From Tetradesmus obliquus (taxonomy: Eukaryota > Chlorophyta > Chlorophyceae > Sphaeropleales > Scenedesmaceae), in the NCBI GenBank assembly GCA_030272155.1, contig CP126191.1, positions 8,268,501 to 8,332,500 of the forward strand: 64,000 nt of DNA, written 5' to 3'. Position numbers and translations under genes: made by a program. The notes beneath the pieces are model-generated. The model ran no database searches. It was not told the origin of the DNA and was given only the letters and a program-made list of their open reading frames with translations. Shown here in pieces: positions 34,440 to 46,670 of this stretch. Every line of letters starts with the position of its first letter. Positions within the stretch are counted from its first letter, which is position 1.

Positions 34440-37400
34440 TCAGCCCACAATGCCAATCACGATGTTGCGCACTGCAGGCACGCTCATGATAACAGTAGAG
34501 AAGATGCCCACCAGCGCATACGACAGCGCACAGAAAGGCAGCGCCTCAGGCTCCTTACTCGTCAAACTGGCAGTGCCCAAGCCACCGGCAGTGCCCGCAG
34601 CAGCCAAGCCGCGTGCAATTGTATCCTTGATGCCAAACTGTGTCATCAGGCCCGGGCCGAAGTTGGCGCCAAGGATGCCCTGCAGCAGCACTGCAGCAGC
34701 AGTGATGGCCAGCGGCGCCTCCAGGCCTTGTGCGATGGGCAGCGCCAGCGCCACGGTGACGCTGCGAGGCACTAGCGCGCGCGCAAGGCCTGCGGGACGG
34801 CAGCGGCGGCGGCAGCAGGGAGCACAGCGGGCAGCACAGCAGGGGCAGGGTTAAGCATGCACCGCAATTGAAGTGGAATGATGAAAACACAGGCAAAGAT
34901 GGCGGGCGCTGAGACACCAGCCGTGGTGCTCACAGGTTGGCTGGCTGTTACAACGCGGCTGCGAAGCTTGTGCGTGCAAGACAGTATTACAAGCGCACAG
35001 CTACCGCACCTTGCCAGCTATGCGTGCGCTGGTGGCATCTGCTGGCGCCAACACAGACGCACAGCCTGCCGCAGCAGTCACTGCCCAACGGCCAAAACCA
35101 CACCAGGTGGGCGCACACAGCAGTACATGCCTCATCACCGCCTCTCTTTGGCTTGACACTTGGCTCCACCAACATAAACCCACACAAACAAACATCACAG
35201 CGCCAGCCGCTCACCTGCGGACAGCCCCAGCGCCTTGGCCGCCTTCAATTACCCTCGGCTTTTCAACACAAACCCACATAAACAAACACCCTAGCCGATC
35301 ACAACAGCAGCACACCTGCGGACAGCCCCAGCGCCTTGGCCGCTCTTCCGTTCCACCCTCGACTTTTCATCACAGACCCACACAGACCCACACAAACCCA
35401 CACCCTAGCGCATCACAACAGCAGCAGCCCACCTGCTGACAGGCCCAGCGCCTTGGCCGCGAAGGCTGTGCTGAAGAGGCTGAAGACGCTGCTGAGGATG
35501 GTGGCGCCAAAGATCTCCGGGAAGTGGCGGCGCATGGTGTCGCGCTGCGTGTAGATGCGGAAGCCGAAGCTGATGATCACAATGCCCAGCAGGCCCATCA
35601 GCGCGTCACCAGCACCCATGGGGCCCGCGCCCTGCAGGGATGAAGAAAAACAAAAAGAACACAGATCACACAGGTAGAGCAAGTTGTGAGGTAAAAGTAG
35701 TGGCAGTGGGCTCGCAAACAGAGGAGCCAGCTACATCAGCGCGCCACCGGCGCCCATGGGGCCGGCACCCTGCAGAGATGCAAACGCAGCACATATTGTG
35801 ACACAGATCACAAAGGTAGAGCAAGTAGTGGTGATAGCAGTGGGCTGGTGGGCAGCGGAGTCAGCTACATCAGCGCATAGCCAGCACCCATGGGGCCGGC
35901 GCCCTGCAGGGATGCAGAAACGAAGGAGAGACACACGCAGGTAGAGCAAGGTGTGAGGCAGCAATAGCACCAGTGGGCTGGCAGGCAGAGCAGCGGGCTA
36001 CATCAGCCCGTCGCTGGCGCCTATAACTCAACAGTCTGTGCCCCATGCATCATGAGCTTCTGTGCACTGCCAAAGCAACCCAAGGACAGCTCGTACGCAC
36101 GGCAGAGACTCACCAGGCTACAGCTGGACACACGATCCTTCTCCAAACTGTTAACAACACAATCACATACTTCAATAAGCCTTTCCGCCGCACCCCACCT
36201 TGGCCAGGTACACCTGCTGCGCCTTGATGTAAGACCAGCCCATGAGCTTGCCGTGCAGCGCAGCACCCGCGTTGGCGGCCAGCGCGGTGACCACCACGGG
36301 GTGCAGCACGCCGTGATACGCCTTGGGCACTGCCTCGCCTGCAGCAGCAGCAGCAGCAGCAGTAGTGTGGGTTAGATCTTGCTGCGCACCGCTTGCCAGC
36401 CGTACAGCGTGACAACATCTGGGAAGCTCTTGGAGGCTGCAGCTGCAGCAGCTAACATGACCATGGACACCTGCGGACAGCTCCTGATACCCAGCTGCAC
36501 AGCAAGTGCCCCCACAACGCGACACCTGCAACACACAACATGTTTACTTCTCAACATTGCTTGTGGGGTGTACAATCAGCTTGTCATATCCTACTCTGAT
36601 ACACCATTCGTCGACCACTTCGCTTGAACGCTTACATGCAAGATGCATTCCCTCCGTCAACAGCACCAAACAAGCACTAGTGTCGCAGTGTGACCAAGCT
36701 CATAAAGCAGGTAGCCGCCCATTGTACAGACACCAGTCCCACCGGCAGCGCCGCCTGGGAATAAGCACAACCACAAACCTAGTGAACACAATGTTCAACC
36801 ACGGCTCTCTGAACACTCACCCAGCAGGTAGCCGCCGACTGTCGCTGCCAGCCCCAGCGGCAGCGCCGCCTGGAAGCCCAGCTCCGGCCCGCCCACCACT
36901 GTGGCCACCAATGAAGCGATCAAGATGCTGCCCCAGGCAATATAATGGCTGGCCAGGAAGGGCGCTGCGGGCTTGGACTTGGCAATTTCTTTGACGGGTG
37001 TCTTCACTGCCTCGCGGATGACCACAGTGATCTGCGCAGTGAACAGCAGTGTGGCCACCATGCCCACAGACAGGATGCTCACGATGCGCAGCAGGTCGCT
37101 GCCTGCAGGGAGGGTGTGGGGGCAGGTGGCAGACAGAGAGGCGAGCAAACAGCAGAGGCGTGAGTGGCACTCATGTCAGCAGCAGTACAGGATGGGCGCT
37201 GCAAGGGCAAGTGGGACAGTGCTAGCTGCCTACCGCGTCGGGTGCTGGTACAGCTGCATTGCTGCACGGCGCAGATGCAGCAGGTGCGGCTGCGCCTGAT
37301 GATAACGCGCAGCTCATCAGTCACCATGCACATGCTGCCTGCACGGGCATAGTTTCTGCAAGTCTCCTGCAAGTTTCCTGCAAGTCTCCTGCACGTTTCT

Positions 37401-39467
37401 TGCAAGCAGGGCTCACCGGGGATGCCATTGAGCGCCATAGGCAGCGTGACGAGCGCCGGCACGTAGAACAGCGGCAGCCAGCGCGCGATCCAGTTCAGCG
37501 CTGGCGCATACATGCCCATGATCTTGCTTGCAGTGCCGTCACCGACCACGCACAGCAGCGCAAACACGCCAAACATGCCGGCCAGCGCAGAGGGGAACTT
37601 TATGCCGAACTCCACAAACACATTCTTGATCAGCTTGTCTGTGTAGTACAGGCTGGCAAGCGTGCTCCAGAGCTGCAGCCACGGCAGCACAGCGCCAACA
37701 ATGCTGCCTGGTGCTGCAGCGCTGCCAGATGATGGCGCTGGCGCTGCAGGCAGCTGCTTCTTGATTTCATCAGCAGAGAGGCCGCTGCTGCCTGCTGTTG
37801 CGGCCACGATGACTTCCTTGACCTCTGCGGCAAATGCTGCCAAGGCAGCGGCAGTCTTGCAGGGCAAGCAGAGAGTGCAAGACGCAGACACAGCAGCAAC
37901 ACACAGCAGTGGGCCGCAGACATGTTGAGCAGCAAGAGCAGCGGCCAGAAAGGCAATGCGCTGAGCAGGTAGCAAGATCAGCAAGTCTGCGACAACACCA
38001 CGCATCCTGCAGTGCCTACCCTGGCTGCTGCAGCAGGGCTTGGTCACACACCCAGGCCCAAATCAGCTCTGACCTCTGCTGCTTACAACCTCAGTTGGTC
38101 AGTCCCACCCCCCTCCCCTCCCACCCCCCGCCCCCCGTCCAAGCACGCAGTCATCAGCACTGCTCAGCGCTGCCCTCCCCCGCTCCTCATCAGCTGCAAA
38201 CACACACAGCATCTGCTGAACATCTATCTGTTACTTGCAGCCACACCATATTCTTACCTGATCCAGCACTGCTCCCGCGTCCATCTGCTTGCTGTTCAGC
38301 TGCGAGCGCAGCTCGTTTGCACGCGCCACAAACCGGCCCAGCACAGCATCGATCTGCGCTGCCACCTCAGGCTTTCCTGCAGCCAGCGTCTCCTTCAGCG
38401 TCTGGCCCTTTGCAATGGCTGCTGCCACCATCTTGTCCATTGCAGCGCCTGCTGCCTTGGTGCTGCTGCCGGCCTGCTTCTTCAGGTCTGCGGTGCTGCT
38501 GCTGACATCAGCCAGCAGGCTGTCCACGCCTGCTGCTGCCTCGTTTGCGAGGGACAGCGCTGCCTGCTTGGTGGCTGCAGCAGTCGCGGCAACCTGCAGG
38601 GAAGCGCAAGGTGAGACAAACACACACACCACTGTCATTACATGTACTGATTAGCGAGTGCTTAAGCAACTGACAGAACAAGCGCACTGACATTGCGGGA
38701 CACATTGTGCAAGCATACCGCAACATGCCGCCAGCCGTGCGGCATGCACAGCCGTCCTGCAGAGCAAGCTGCCATGCTCAGACCCTAGTGTGGTGCAACT
38801 GCTGAGGTGCACACGCCCTCGCGTCCCCAACGCCCCATCAGCATATATGCTGGGAGTTCAATCTTTTCTACATGCTGGCATCCAGCCTGGGAGCCCAGGG
38901 CATCACAGGCCAGTAACCTGCTGACGTGCTTGCACTGCAACCAAGCGCGCTGCTGCTTTCAGTGATTCGCACTTACTGCCTCTGATGCTGCCTTCTGCAC
39001 TGATGCAGCCTGCTGCGCAGCAGCGTTCAGCAGATCCTTTCCTGGCAGGTCCCCAGCTGCACCAGCGGAACCTGCATGGCATAGCACAAGGTGCCTTTGG
39101 CAAGGCCATAAGCCTCATATTGCAAAGCGACACCGTCATACACAGTATATGATGCGTCTGCACTGTGAAAGCCACACCAAACCAGCTGCTGCTGGGGTGC
39201 TCAAGCAGCAGTGAGCAGCAAGGGTTTCTGACACAAAGCAGCGAGCACGTGCGAACGCCTAGTTGGCGCGATATGATCCCACCCAGCAGATCTTTCAGCG
39301 TGAATGATTGCCAAGGCAGGCGTACGCCATTGAGCAGCCACGTCCCCGGCAACAACACCGCCTAACGCACCAGTTGATCTGCGCACAATGAGCCTCCTCG
39401 CTGCCGATACAGGCCTCACTTGCAGCGAAGGCCTGGACACGGCCGATCTCAGCACGCGGGCCTGCAT
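34440..39467 (-). CDS. PLGG1: Plastidial glycolate/glycerate translocator 1 (LrgB-like)
   Basis: Eight exons join in frame: 39467-39371, 39071-38977, 38593-38258, 37855-37417, 37102-36821, 36338-36199, 35631-35433 and 34789-34440, giving 645 aa. PLGG1 sits in the chloroplast envelope and exports glycolate while importing glycerate in photorespiration. Residues 1-32 are an Arg/Ser-rich transit peptide (MQARVLRSAVSRPSLQVR). The membrane part starts near residue 215 and holds recognisable family segments: FALLCVVGDGTASKIMG, YIAWGSILIASLVATVVGG, AYHGVLHPVVVTALAANAG, GDALMGLLGIVIISFGFRI, and the LrgB-type C-terminus VPRSVTVALALPIAQGL with IARGLAAAGTAGGLGTASL. Residues ~33-210 form a long Ala/Lys/Gln-rich helical extension, which makes the protein clearly longer than the roughly 510-residue plant protein. 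The 37855 acceptor is AAG rather than CAG. Two introns carry echoes of exon ends. Confidence 0.92.
35205..35460 (-). repeat. Three copies of the PLGG1 exon 7 donor end
   Basis: The exon 7 end (coding AKALGLSAG plus GT) at 35428-35460 is echoed at ~35310-35342 and ~35212-35242 within intron 7. Spacing is about 100-115 bases, and GT is kept after the Ala codon in each. The spacers share motifs such as ACAAACCCACA. Confidence 0.85.
35612..35920 (-). repeat. Three copies of the PLGG1 exon 7 acceptor end
   Basis: The exon 7 start (CTGCAG acceptor plus coding GAGPMGAG) at 35612-35637 recurs at ~35748-35773 and ~35885-35911 in intron 6. The period is about 132-137 bases and CTGCAG is intact in all three. 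Thus the same exon is echoed on both of its sides. Confidence 0.85.
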
Positions 39468-41430
39468 GGTGCCACTCGTTTCGGTGCTGGAGCTGGGTGC
39501 CTAAGCTGCAGCTCTTCAGCGTTTGAGGGTAGCTGACGTTTCGACAAAGTCTACTCTACATATGCCATCTGTCGACAAGGTGATTTTGTCACAGCGTGCT
39601 GGCTGCAGCGATTTCGACCACCCTGTACCCCAGGCTGTCAGCTACCTGTACTTAACACAGGCAGTGCAACCGCCAAACAGCGCTTCAACACGCTTACTTG
39701 AAGCCCCCAGCGAACGTATTGGCGACTGCTCCTGCAGATGCTTGTGCATGCACAGGTTACAAGGCCCATGGCCATGCCCTAGCATGCTGTCTTGGCAGCG
39801 TACCGTGCAGTACAAATAAATCACTACCACAGTCCCAAGAGGAACCAGTGCACACAGCAACGCACGGCACCACGTTCAGCTTGATGCATTAACCAGGTGT
39901 ATTTCCAGACCTGTAGCAGTTGAGTGACACCCTCCACCCAGCACACGCACTCATGACCAGGGTTCAATCCTGAGGACCGCTGCGGGCAACACATATCCCA
40001 CACTGCAAACGTGACAACAAAAAAGATGCCATCACCATCAGCCACGAGCAGCATTTGCCACCAGCTTTCAAGCAGCTGCCAGTAACCTATGCCAGTGGTG
40101 CTGCAGATGTGAAAGCAGAACAACTGAAGTGCGTGTTGCGATTATCATCAGCAATCATCGTCATGATATGTTATGACAGCTGCTGGTCGGGCACAAGCTG
40201 TTATACACAGCATTGCCAGATCTGGGTGATAGATGAAGCACTGCCAGCTCCTGAAAGTGTGTGCACACCGCGTCATCAAACAGCCACCTGAAACCATATG
40301 CCCCTACAACCCCTGCACTCGGTTCAGCTGCAATGGCCGTTGACCACCGCAGCAGAACCAAGCCTTCAGCGGTCTGAGCTGTGGCACTCCTGAGCAGAAG
40401 ATGTCTACCCATCATGGTGCTTATAACTGGTACTACCAGTGGTAGTACCAAAGCAGCCATAGCCCGAGGCCAACGGCGCCGCAACTCTATCAAGCAGCAG
40501 CAAGCGCGGGATAACGGAAACTACCAGTGCCACAGCTGTGCTGCAGCACTGCCAGTGTCTGCTGCATCACCAAAACAAAAAGAAGTACAAGGGCATGCTG
40601 CATAACGCTTGCAGCATTCATGCGCGTCTGCTGAACACCCACCCACTGCCTCTGTGCACCCACGGGGGTGCATGCAAAGCCGGGACCTGATACTCACAAG
40701 GACATCACTGCACTCCAGGTGCATAACAAACACCATGCCTAAAACTGTCAGTTTACACACCCCCAAGCAGACGCACAGCAATGTACTGTTATACATGTGA
40801 TACTGCTGCGAACGCACGAGCCACACATGTCCGTACACACGCAGGGCATGCAAACAATGCAGATGATCTAGTTGTACAAGAGACTCTCACACTAAGCCCC
40901 AGTTGTGAAACCAGCAGCAAACCACGCAATGCACAGGGGGTTTTGAATCGAGACTGGTTCAAAGCATTGAGCGACTCACAGCAGCTGCTAGCTCTAAAGC
41001 CTCATCAGCTGCAGCAGCGCCTGTCCCCGTTGCCACAGGTTGACCCCTGCTCTGCAGCCACAGGCATCAACATGATGCAGGCCAATAGAAACAGCCCAAC
41101 GATAACACTGCAAAGAGCTGTTGCAGAGCAAGACGCTTGCCAGGTTTCGCATGTCTCCAGCTGCTGTCCTGTCGAGTTGCTGTGTGCGGCGCATGAGCCG
41201 GTGTGGTGAATGCCATGCTGTATATTGTAACGCGCTCCAAATCGCGTGTGCTGTTCACACTGCCACGTTCTGCTTCCTGAGGGCTTGCTGGATGGTCTGC
41301 GCGCATGCAGGGACAAGCAGACAACGTCAGAGGAACGGCGCGGCAGCAATACCATGCACCCGTGATGGCACAGCCAATGCCAGTCCAGCTGACATACAAA
41401 CACAGCCGTGAGTAACAAAGTGCAGCAAGC
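39468..41430. other. Intergenic, PLGG1 promoter and 3' flank of the Fe-S/TPR gene
   Basis: No conserved coding region is visible. The C-terminal exon(s) of the Fe-S/TPR gene could extend into 40990-41430, where a short frame ends in Ala/Glu/Leu-rich sequence after a GGCTGCAG acceptor, but the join is not provable here. Confidence 0.4.
40428..40450. other. Perfect inverted repeat (11-bp arms)
   Basis: The arms TGGTACTACCA and TGGTAGTACCA are exact reverse complements separated by a single base. The function is unknown; it could form a cruciform or a short hairpin if transcribed. Confidence 0.6.
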
Positions 41431-42680
41431 TCATAGTGATGTAGCAGGGTGCCAGTGCGCCCTAGGCATCGCTGCAAAAGGTGACTCACTCCTACTGTAT
41501 GATGGCCTCAGCATGGTGATTTGCAGCTGCTGGAGCCCGACGATGGCATCCAAGTCAGAAAGCAGCAGCCGCTTGCTGGATGCATGGCGCCTCACCTTCT
41601 GCCATCGAGAAAGCAAAGCGCCACATACAAGCCTGTGCAAGCTGCTCACCTTGTACTCTGGCAGGGCCTTGAAGGAGGCATCCTTGGCCTCAGCCGCAAC
41701 CACAGCATCAGCCACGTCCTTGTAACGCCCCAGCGCATACAGCGCATCTATCAGCCGGATGTGAGCCTGCATCACAGCAACCGAGCGGGATGACGCAGAA
41801 GTGACAAGCCGCCAACATCGCAACACACAAGCTGCTGTTTGCAACAAGCGCACGGAAGTACAAGCCGCTGAACTATGCCTGAGCCGGCAGACGTTGGCCA
41901 CATGACAATAGATACCTTCACACTGACCCTTGCAGCAACCACGCCAATCCACCAAGCACCATGCTTTTCTGGAAGCCAGGGTGTCCACAGCCCCATAAAC
42001 CTTTTCGTTTGTTATAATCCTAGCAGATTATAATCATAGCAGGATAGATCTTTTCGACGCCCACTTCGTCCGACTACTTCCTTCTGCTTTACATGCTAAA
42101 AACTCTGCAAACTCCATGCGTCAAAGGCAGCTCTGCAGGCACACATGCACATATGCACATGCACATACAGTATCGCCCGCCCTACATGCATGCCCGCACC
42201 ATGTGGAAGCCCTTAGGCGCCAGGGTCACAGCTTCCCGAGCGTGCTGCAGCGCAGCCTCCTTCCTGCCTGCCTGCAGGCACGCTGCGCTCAGGTTGCTGT
42301 GCAGCATGTGCTTGCCCCTGGGGGGGTTGATTGCCAGCGCCTGCAACAGGGCAGCGCACGCTGAACTCGTCATCGACATGAGCAAACGCGCATACTGCAG
42401 AACATGCCACAGGTACCGGCACCTAGCAGGCATGCTCCCCACCCTGCCATCCTACCGGTTGTGCTGGTAGTACCATGCAGCTAAGCTCAGCTTCACCAAA
42501 ACATCTTTCAGGAGCTGCATGCCTCTGCGGCATGTTGATAGCGATTGCTGCTGGATGCAAGCCTCACATCATGCACCGCTGCTGCTGCTGCTGCCGGCCG
42601 GCGCACCTGCTTGTACTTGTCAATGGCCTCGTCCAAGTCGCCACCCATGGCAAGCATGTTGCCAGCCAGGCGCAGCTGCA

Positions 42681-42714
<34 letters not shown>

Positions 42715-43668
42715 AAGTTGGAAGATGTCACACATCAGTGCGAAACTTGGAAGCAGGTATGCACTTGTGGGCCGCTGCGTGTCACTGCTGCTGTGCCCTG
42801 AACCTAAGCATGCGCTGCACAGGGAGACAACAAGCAACGCTCGGTGCACCGGCTGGCAGCTTGGATACAGCACCACGCAGCAGCACGCTCTGCAGCAGCA
42901 GCACAACAGCGCGCCTGCGCACCTCTGTTGCTCTCAGCAGCGACTCAGGGATGTCCACCTTGCACTGCCAGGCCAGGATGTCGGCCACATCTTTGGGGGT
43001 GTTCACGTGGCGCAGCATGATGACTTCGGGCAGCACAACCATGGATGGGCCATTGCCGCAATTGCCTGGCACATAATAGCATTTGCGTCAGGGCCACGAG
43101 CATGAGTCGGGAGCACTGCACAGACTTCATGGTGTGTTCAGGCAGCGCTTGATGGACGCATGGAGAGTTATTGCATGCAACGACCAGCCTTGTCGTGTGC
43201 CATGGATGTATTATGCATTAACCAGCAGTTTGTTTATGCACGACTGCTGAAAGTTCGTGCATGCCAGCTCAGGTGCAAGAGTATGCAGATGCTCCACCAC
43301 CAGCAACCAGCATATGCGCATGGCCTGATGTGCTGGAGCTCTGCTGAAGCTCACCTAAGCACCCACAGTCGCTGATATCCAGCTCATCTATGCCGAGGTC
43401 CTGTGCAAACTTCAGCAGCTGCAGGGCAACAGCATGCAAGGCACGTTGAGCTCACGGCCAAGTACATCACTGCGGTGCTGCAGCAGCATCTCCCAGTTCT
43501 TGTCAGCGTCCCTGCTTGGAAGCTGCTGCAGCCCACCTGTTGAGATCCCTGCTTCTTGCAAACCTTTCCTGTGCAAAATTGAACGCTCTTGGCGGGCTTC
43601 TGTGCAGCACTTGCCACAACCAGCCTATTACTGCCCGCAACCTTTCGCAACTGCTGCTGCAACGCCAT
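41431..43668 (-). CDS. Thioredoxin-like [2Fe-2S] ferredoxin domain plus TPR protein, probably plastid
   Basis: Exons 43668-43537, 43418-43355, 43065-42923, 42675-42607, 42340-42200 and 41766-41650 keep phase; the reading then continues unspliced to a stop at 41431, so the C-terminus is uncertain. The start ATG at 43668 opens MALQQQLRKVAGSNRL. Residues ~28-85 hold the thioredoxin-like ferredoxin pattern: FCTGKVCKKQGSQQ (Cys-x4-Cys) and SDCGCLGNCGNGPSMVVLPE with the second Cys group, as in plant chloroplast TPR proteins of this architecture. TPR helices follow: LRLAGNMLAMGGDLDEAIDKY, MLHSNLSAACLQAGRKEAALQHA and AHIRLIDALYALGRYKDVADAV. The role of the family is not established to my knowledge; an electron-transfer or assembly adaptor is inference. 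The N-terminus is short for a transit peptide. Confidence 0.78.
42677..42712. repeat. CTG run against the exon 4 acceptor of the Fe-S/TPR gene
   Basis: About ten CTG triplets (coding strand) run directly into the CTGCAG acceptor of the fourth exon. Confidence 0.7.
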
Positions 43669-44839
43669 GCAGGCTCGGCAATGCCACAGCGGTAAGTAAG
43701 GGTCACTGAAAGCTGTAAGTTGACTGAGCAAGGTGCTCGGATCACGGCTAGCTGGTGGTTGACAGCTGAGTTACGGAAGGTTTGACAAAACAAACCACAA
43801 GCCGACAGCATAACTAGGACGTCGATAACCCAAAGCACTCCACAAGCTATAACACCACGCCGTCGCGCTTGTCCCAGAGGCGCAAACACAGCTGGGGCTT
43901 TGTGAGTTAGGGACACCCGAGTGACACTTTCAACGTGCACAGCGGCGTCTACTAACCGCGAACAGTAATTTTGGGCGGTTCAGACTGTTGTGCACAGCTT
44001 GCTGGCGAAGACCTCCTTAGCCACTTATTCAGCCCAACATCTCCTACGTTGATCAAGCGGTGTCCGTGTGCTACAGCAAGATGCTGGCGTTCAAACACAC
44101 AAAAATGGCGCTGCGATCGTCATGCTCCCGTTCAATTACCCGCAGCGGCGTGTTCAGCACCAGCAGCAGCAGTAGACGCAGCATGCAGGTCAAGGTGTGT
44201 GCTGGGCCACGCATTAAGCCTACATGACCACCTTTAAGCATCATGCAGGTTTTCAAGCGTATCCTATTGCAGCTGGCACCGCGCTGGTGCCTCTGAGCTG
44301 AATTGCACTGCCAGTTGTTTTGTACAGGCTGCAAAGTCAGTAGCGTGCTGCATGCAATCATGAAAGTTGTGGTGTTTTTGCAGGCAGCATTAGACCCCAC
44401 TGCAGCAGCAGCAGTGACGCAGCAGGCTACAGCCTTCGGTGAGCAAGGATGCGAGAGCAGCACACTGTGCCAGCACACCACGTGGTGGGTCTAGCTAGGC
44501 CAGTCGTTGAGATCAAGCATCTGCTTCAGCAGCAGTATCTGATTGACAGCAGCATGCCAAGTGCCAGTACAAATGTAGCGGGTGCTTGAGTAGATTTCCC
44601 ACAGCATGTTCAACTGTCAGCCAGCGTCTTGGTGTGATGTGATGTTCAAAGTGTGCTTGGCACTGGGGATGCGCGCGTGAAGCAGGAACATTGAAATGCA
44701 CCCCCCTGTAACCCGCAACACCGTGTTCTTGCATGCTGTTCTCATCAGTCGTGAAGTATGGCAGACCACACACCTTGCTCAGCACATTGCAGCATTGCTT
44801 TCTGCGAGTTAAGCTGCCTCCTGCCCTTCTGTGTTGCAG
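43669..44839. promoter_or_regulatory. Divergent region between the Fe-S/TPR gene and the small membrane protein gene
   Basis: This must contain the promoter of the minus-strand Fe-S/TPR gene and the unresolved first exon and promoter of the plus-strand membrane protein gene. No TATA box or other element stands out. Confidence 0.4.
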
Positions 44840-45980
44840 CCATTGTGCTGGCGGCAGAGGCAGCATTCAGCAGGTGCGCCACAATTGCTTCCAGTGCATG
44901 TATCAAAAGCTGCTGCGCGCTTGTACAGGCTTGCAAACGTCTGTGTCGCTGAGCAGCATCCTCCTGCCAGTATAGTGCTGAGCCAGGTCACTTGCGATGC
45001 ACTGCAGATGTACAGCAGACACATGCAGGTTGCAGGAAATTGCTTATTTCTGGATGTATGGTTTCAGGCGGCATGGTGTCGGGTGCCCTGATCACTCACT
45101 TGTGTGGTTGCCTGCAGGAGCAATGTGCCTGAGGCAGACAAGGGGCGGCCGCAAGTGCCGAAGGTGGCTGCAGGAGTCGGCGGCTCGCTGGCAGTGAGTG
45201 GCAGCATGCGCAGCCATGTTTGTGCAGCAGGGATACCATGCACAAATCATGGAAATCAGTGCGTGCTTGTTTTGCCAGTTGGCAGTGTTACACGGGTGCT
45301 GCTGGCACATATCATTCTGTGACACAGGTGCTGTTCAGGGGACCTCTGAACTGGTTATGTCTTGCAGACGGCTCGCTGGCCCACTTTCAAATTTCGCATC
45401 ATGTACTCACATGCTTGCCGTGCTGCTATGGTGCATGCTGCAGGCCGCGCTGCTGGTGGGCCAGGGCGGTGCAGGCGTGATCCCCACTGCAGGCCTGGTG
45501 CTGGGCTTTGCAGTTGCAGCAGGCATGCTGGCATACAACACGCAGCGTGCTCTGGACCTGCAGTATAACGACGGCGACTGGGTGGGTGTAAACAGTGCTG
45601 GCATTGTACTGGCACCTGCAGCTGCATGCAGTGTGGTTTGGCTTGCATAATTGCTGCAGCCTTTTCAGAGTTGATGTGACTGCTGGTGTGATGTGGCAAT
45701 GTTTGCTCACTTGTGCCTTGCATGGTGGGATGCCATGACGCTGCCTTTGCAAATGCAGCGGTTGACATCAAAAACGAAAAGCATCTCTGCCATCTCACTG
45801 TTCCACGACTGCTGCTGCTGCTGCTGCTTGCTGTACATCTGTCTGCATCCTGAAATCTTTTCCCGCTCTGCCTTGCAGCCTGGGCCCAAGGCATGGCCAG
45901 CAGGCATGGGTCTCATCTCCTTCTTCGCCCTGAACGTGTTCTTCCAGGCTCTTGTGCAGGACATCTCTACCACTGTTTGA
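44840..45980 (+). CDS. Small predicted membrane protein, 5' end unresolved
   Basis: Four exons keep phase: 44840-44873 (IVLAAEAAFSR), 45118-45193 (SNVPEADKGRPQVPKVAAG), 45444-45581 and 45879-45980 with a TGA stop. The third exon encodes a hydrophobic segment (PTAGLVLGFAVAAGMLAYN) after a Gly-rich stretch, and the fourth a second one (MGLISFFALNVFFQALVQ). This suggests a protein with two membrane helices. The upstream start exon must end with one base of a codon and was not found. I do not recognise the family. The poly(A) signal 97 bases past the stop and consistent splice phases argue that it is a real gene. Confidence 0.55.
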
Positions 45981-46076
45981 TGAAGCAGTATGTGTGCGGA
46001 TCTTTCAAGAACTGCATCCGGACCTCTGCTGTGGTGCACTGCTGCAGCAGTTGGATTGTTGGTGATTTACGCCAGT

Positions 46077-46081
46077 TGTAA
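46077..46081 (+). terminator. TGTAA poly(A) signal of the small membrane protein gene
   Basis: TGTAA lies 97 bases downstream of the TGA at 45978-45980. Confidence 0.45.
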
Positions 46082-46670
46082 CACCGTCGTGGCTTAAAAG
46101 TACCAAGTATCTGGCTCATTGGGTTGCGTCAAAAACTGTTGCAATACTTTAAATGGGTGGGCACTTGATCTTCAAGGCTTTTTTCAACATGCCCCCAGCC
46201 TGATGTCAAATCCCATGTGACAGTCATCAAATTCATAAAGGCGAGACTCCGATAAGCCTGTGTTGGCACCGCGAGCCTGCTGTCAGCATTCAGTACTAGG
46301 AGAGTAGCAGATATTGTGAGGGCGCCCTGATCAGCGCAACTGATCTATTGTGCTAGCCGAGCGGACGCGGGGGCCTGATAGCTGATCGCCGCAGTGAATA
46401 GCAGAAGCTTGCAGCTCACTCGCTTTAATAAGAGCTCTTTTGCAATATGATGCTGCGCGGCAGTCCTGCTTCCTTTGCTCGCAGTCATCAGGTACCGCTT
46501 CAAACCAATATGGCTGCAGCAGTGCCCAAATACGCACTGTCACCTTGTTGCCTCGGCAACTTGCTTCTATCTGCAGCAACTGCATTATAAGAGACCTTAA
46601 CGCGCAGCTGCAGGCAGCCCTGTTTGTCTGCCTTGACAGACTGTACAGACTGCACAGCATCGTCGCTGCT

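Noticed and set aside
39955..39985. GGTTCAATCC-like T-loop, possible tRNA
   Set aside because: No matching acceptor stem, anticodon arm or B box/A box spacing could be found around it.
40161..40493. Minus-strand open frame of 110 codons with a hydrophobic start
   Set aside because: No homology and no splice or poly(A) context; occurs in intergenic sequence upstream of PLGG1.
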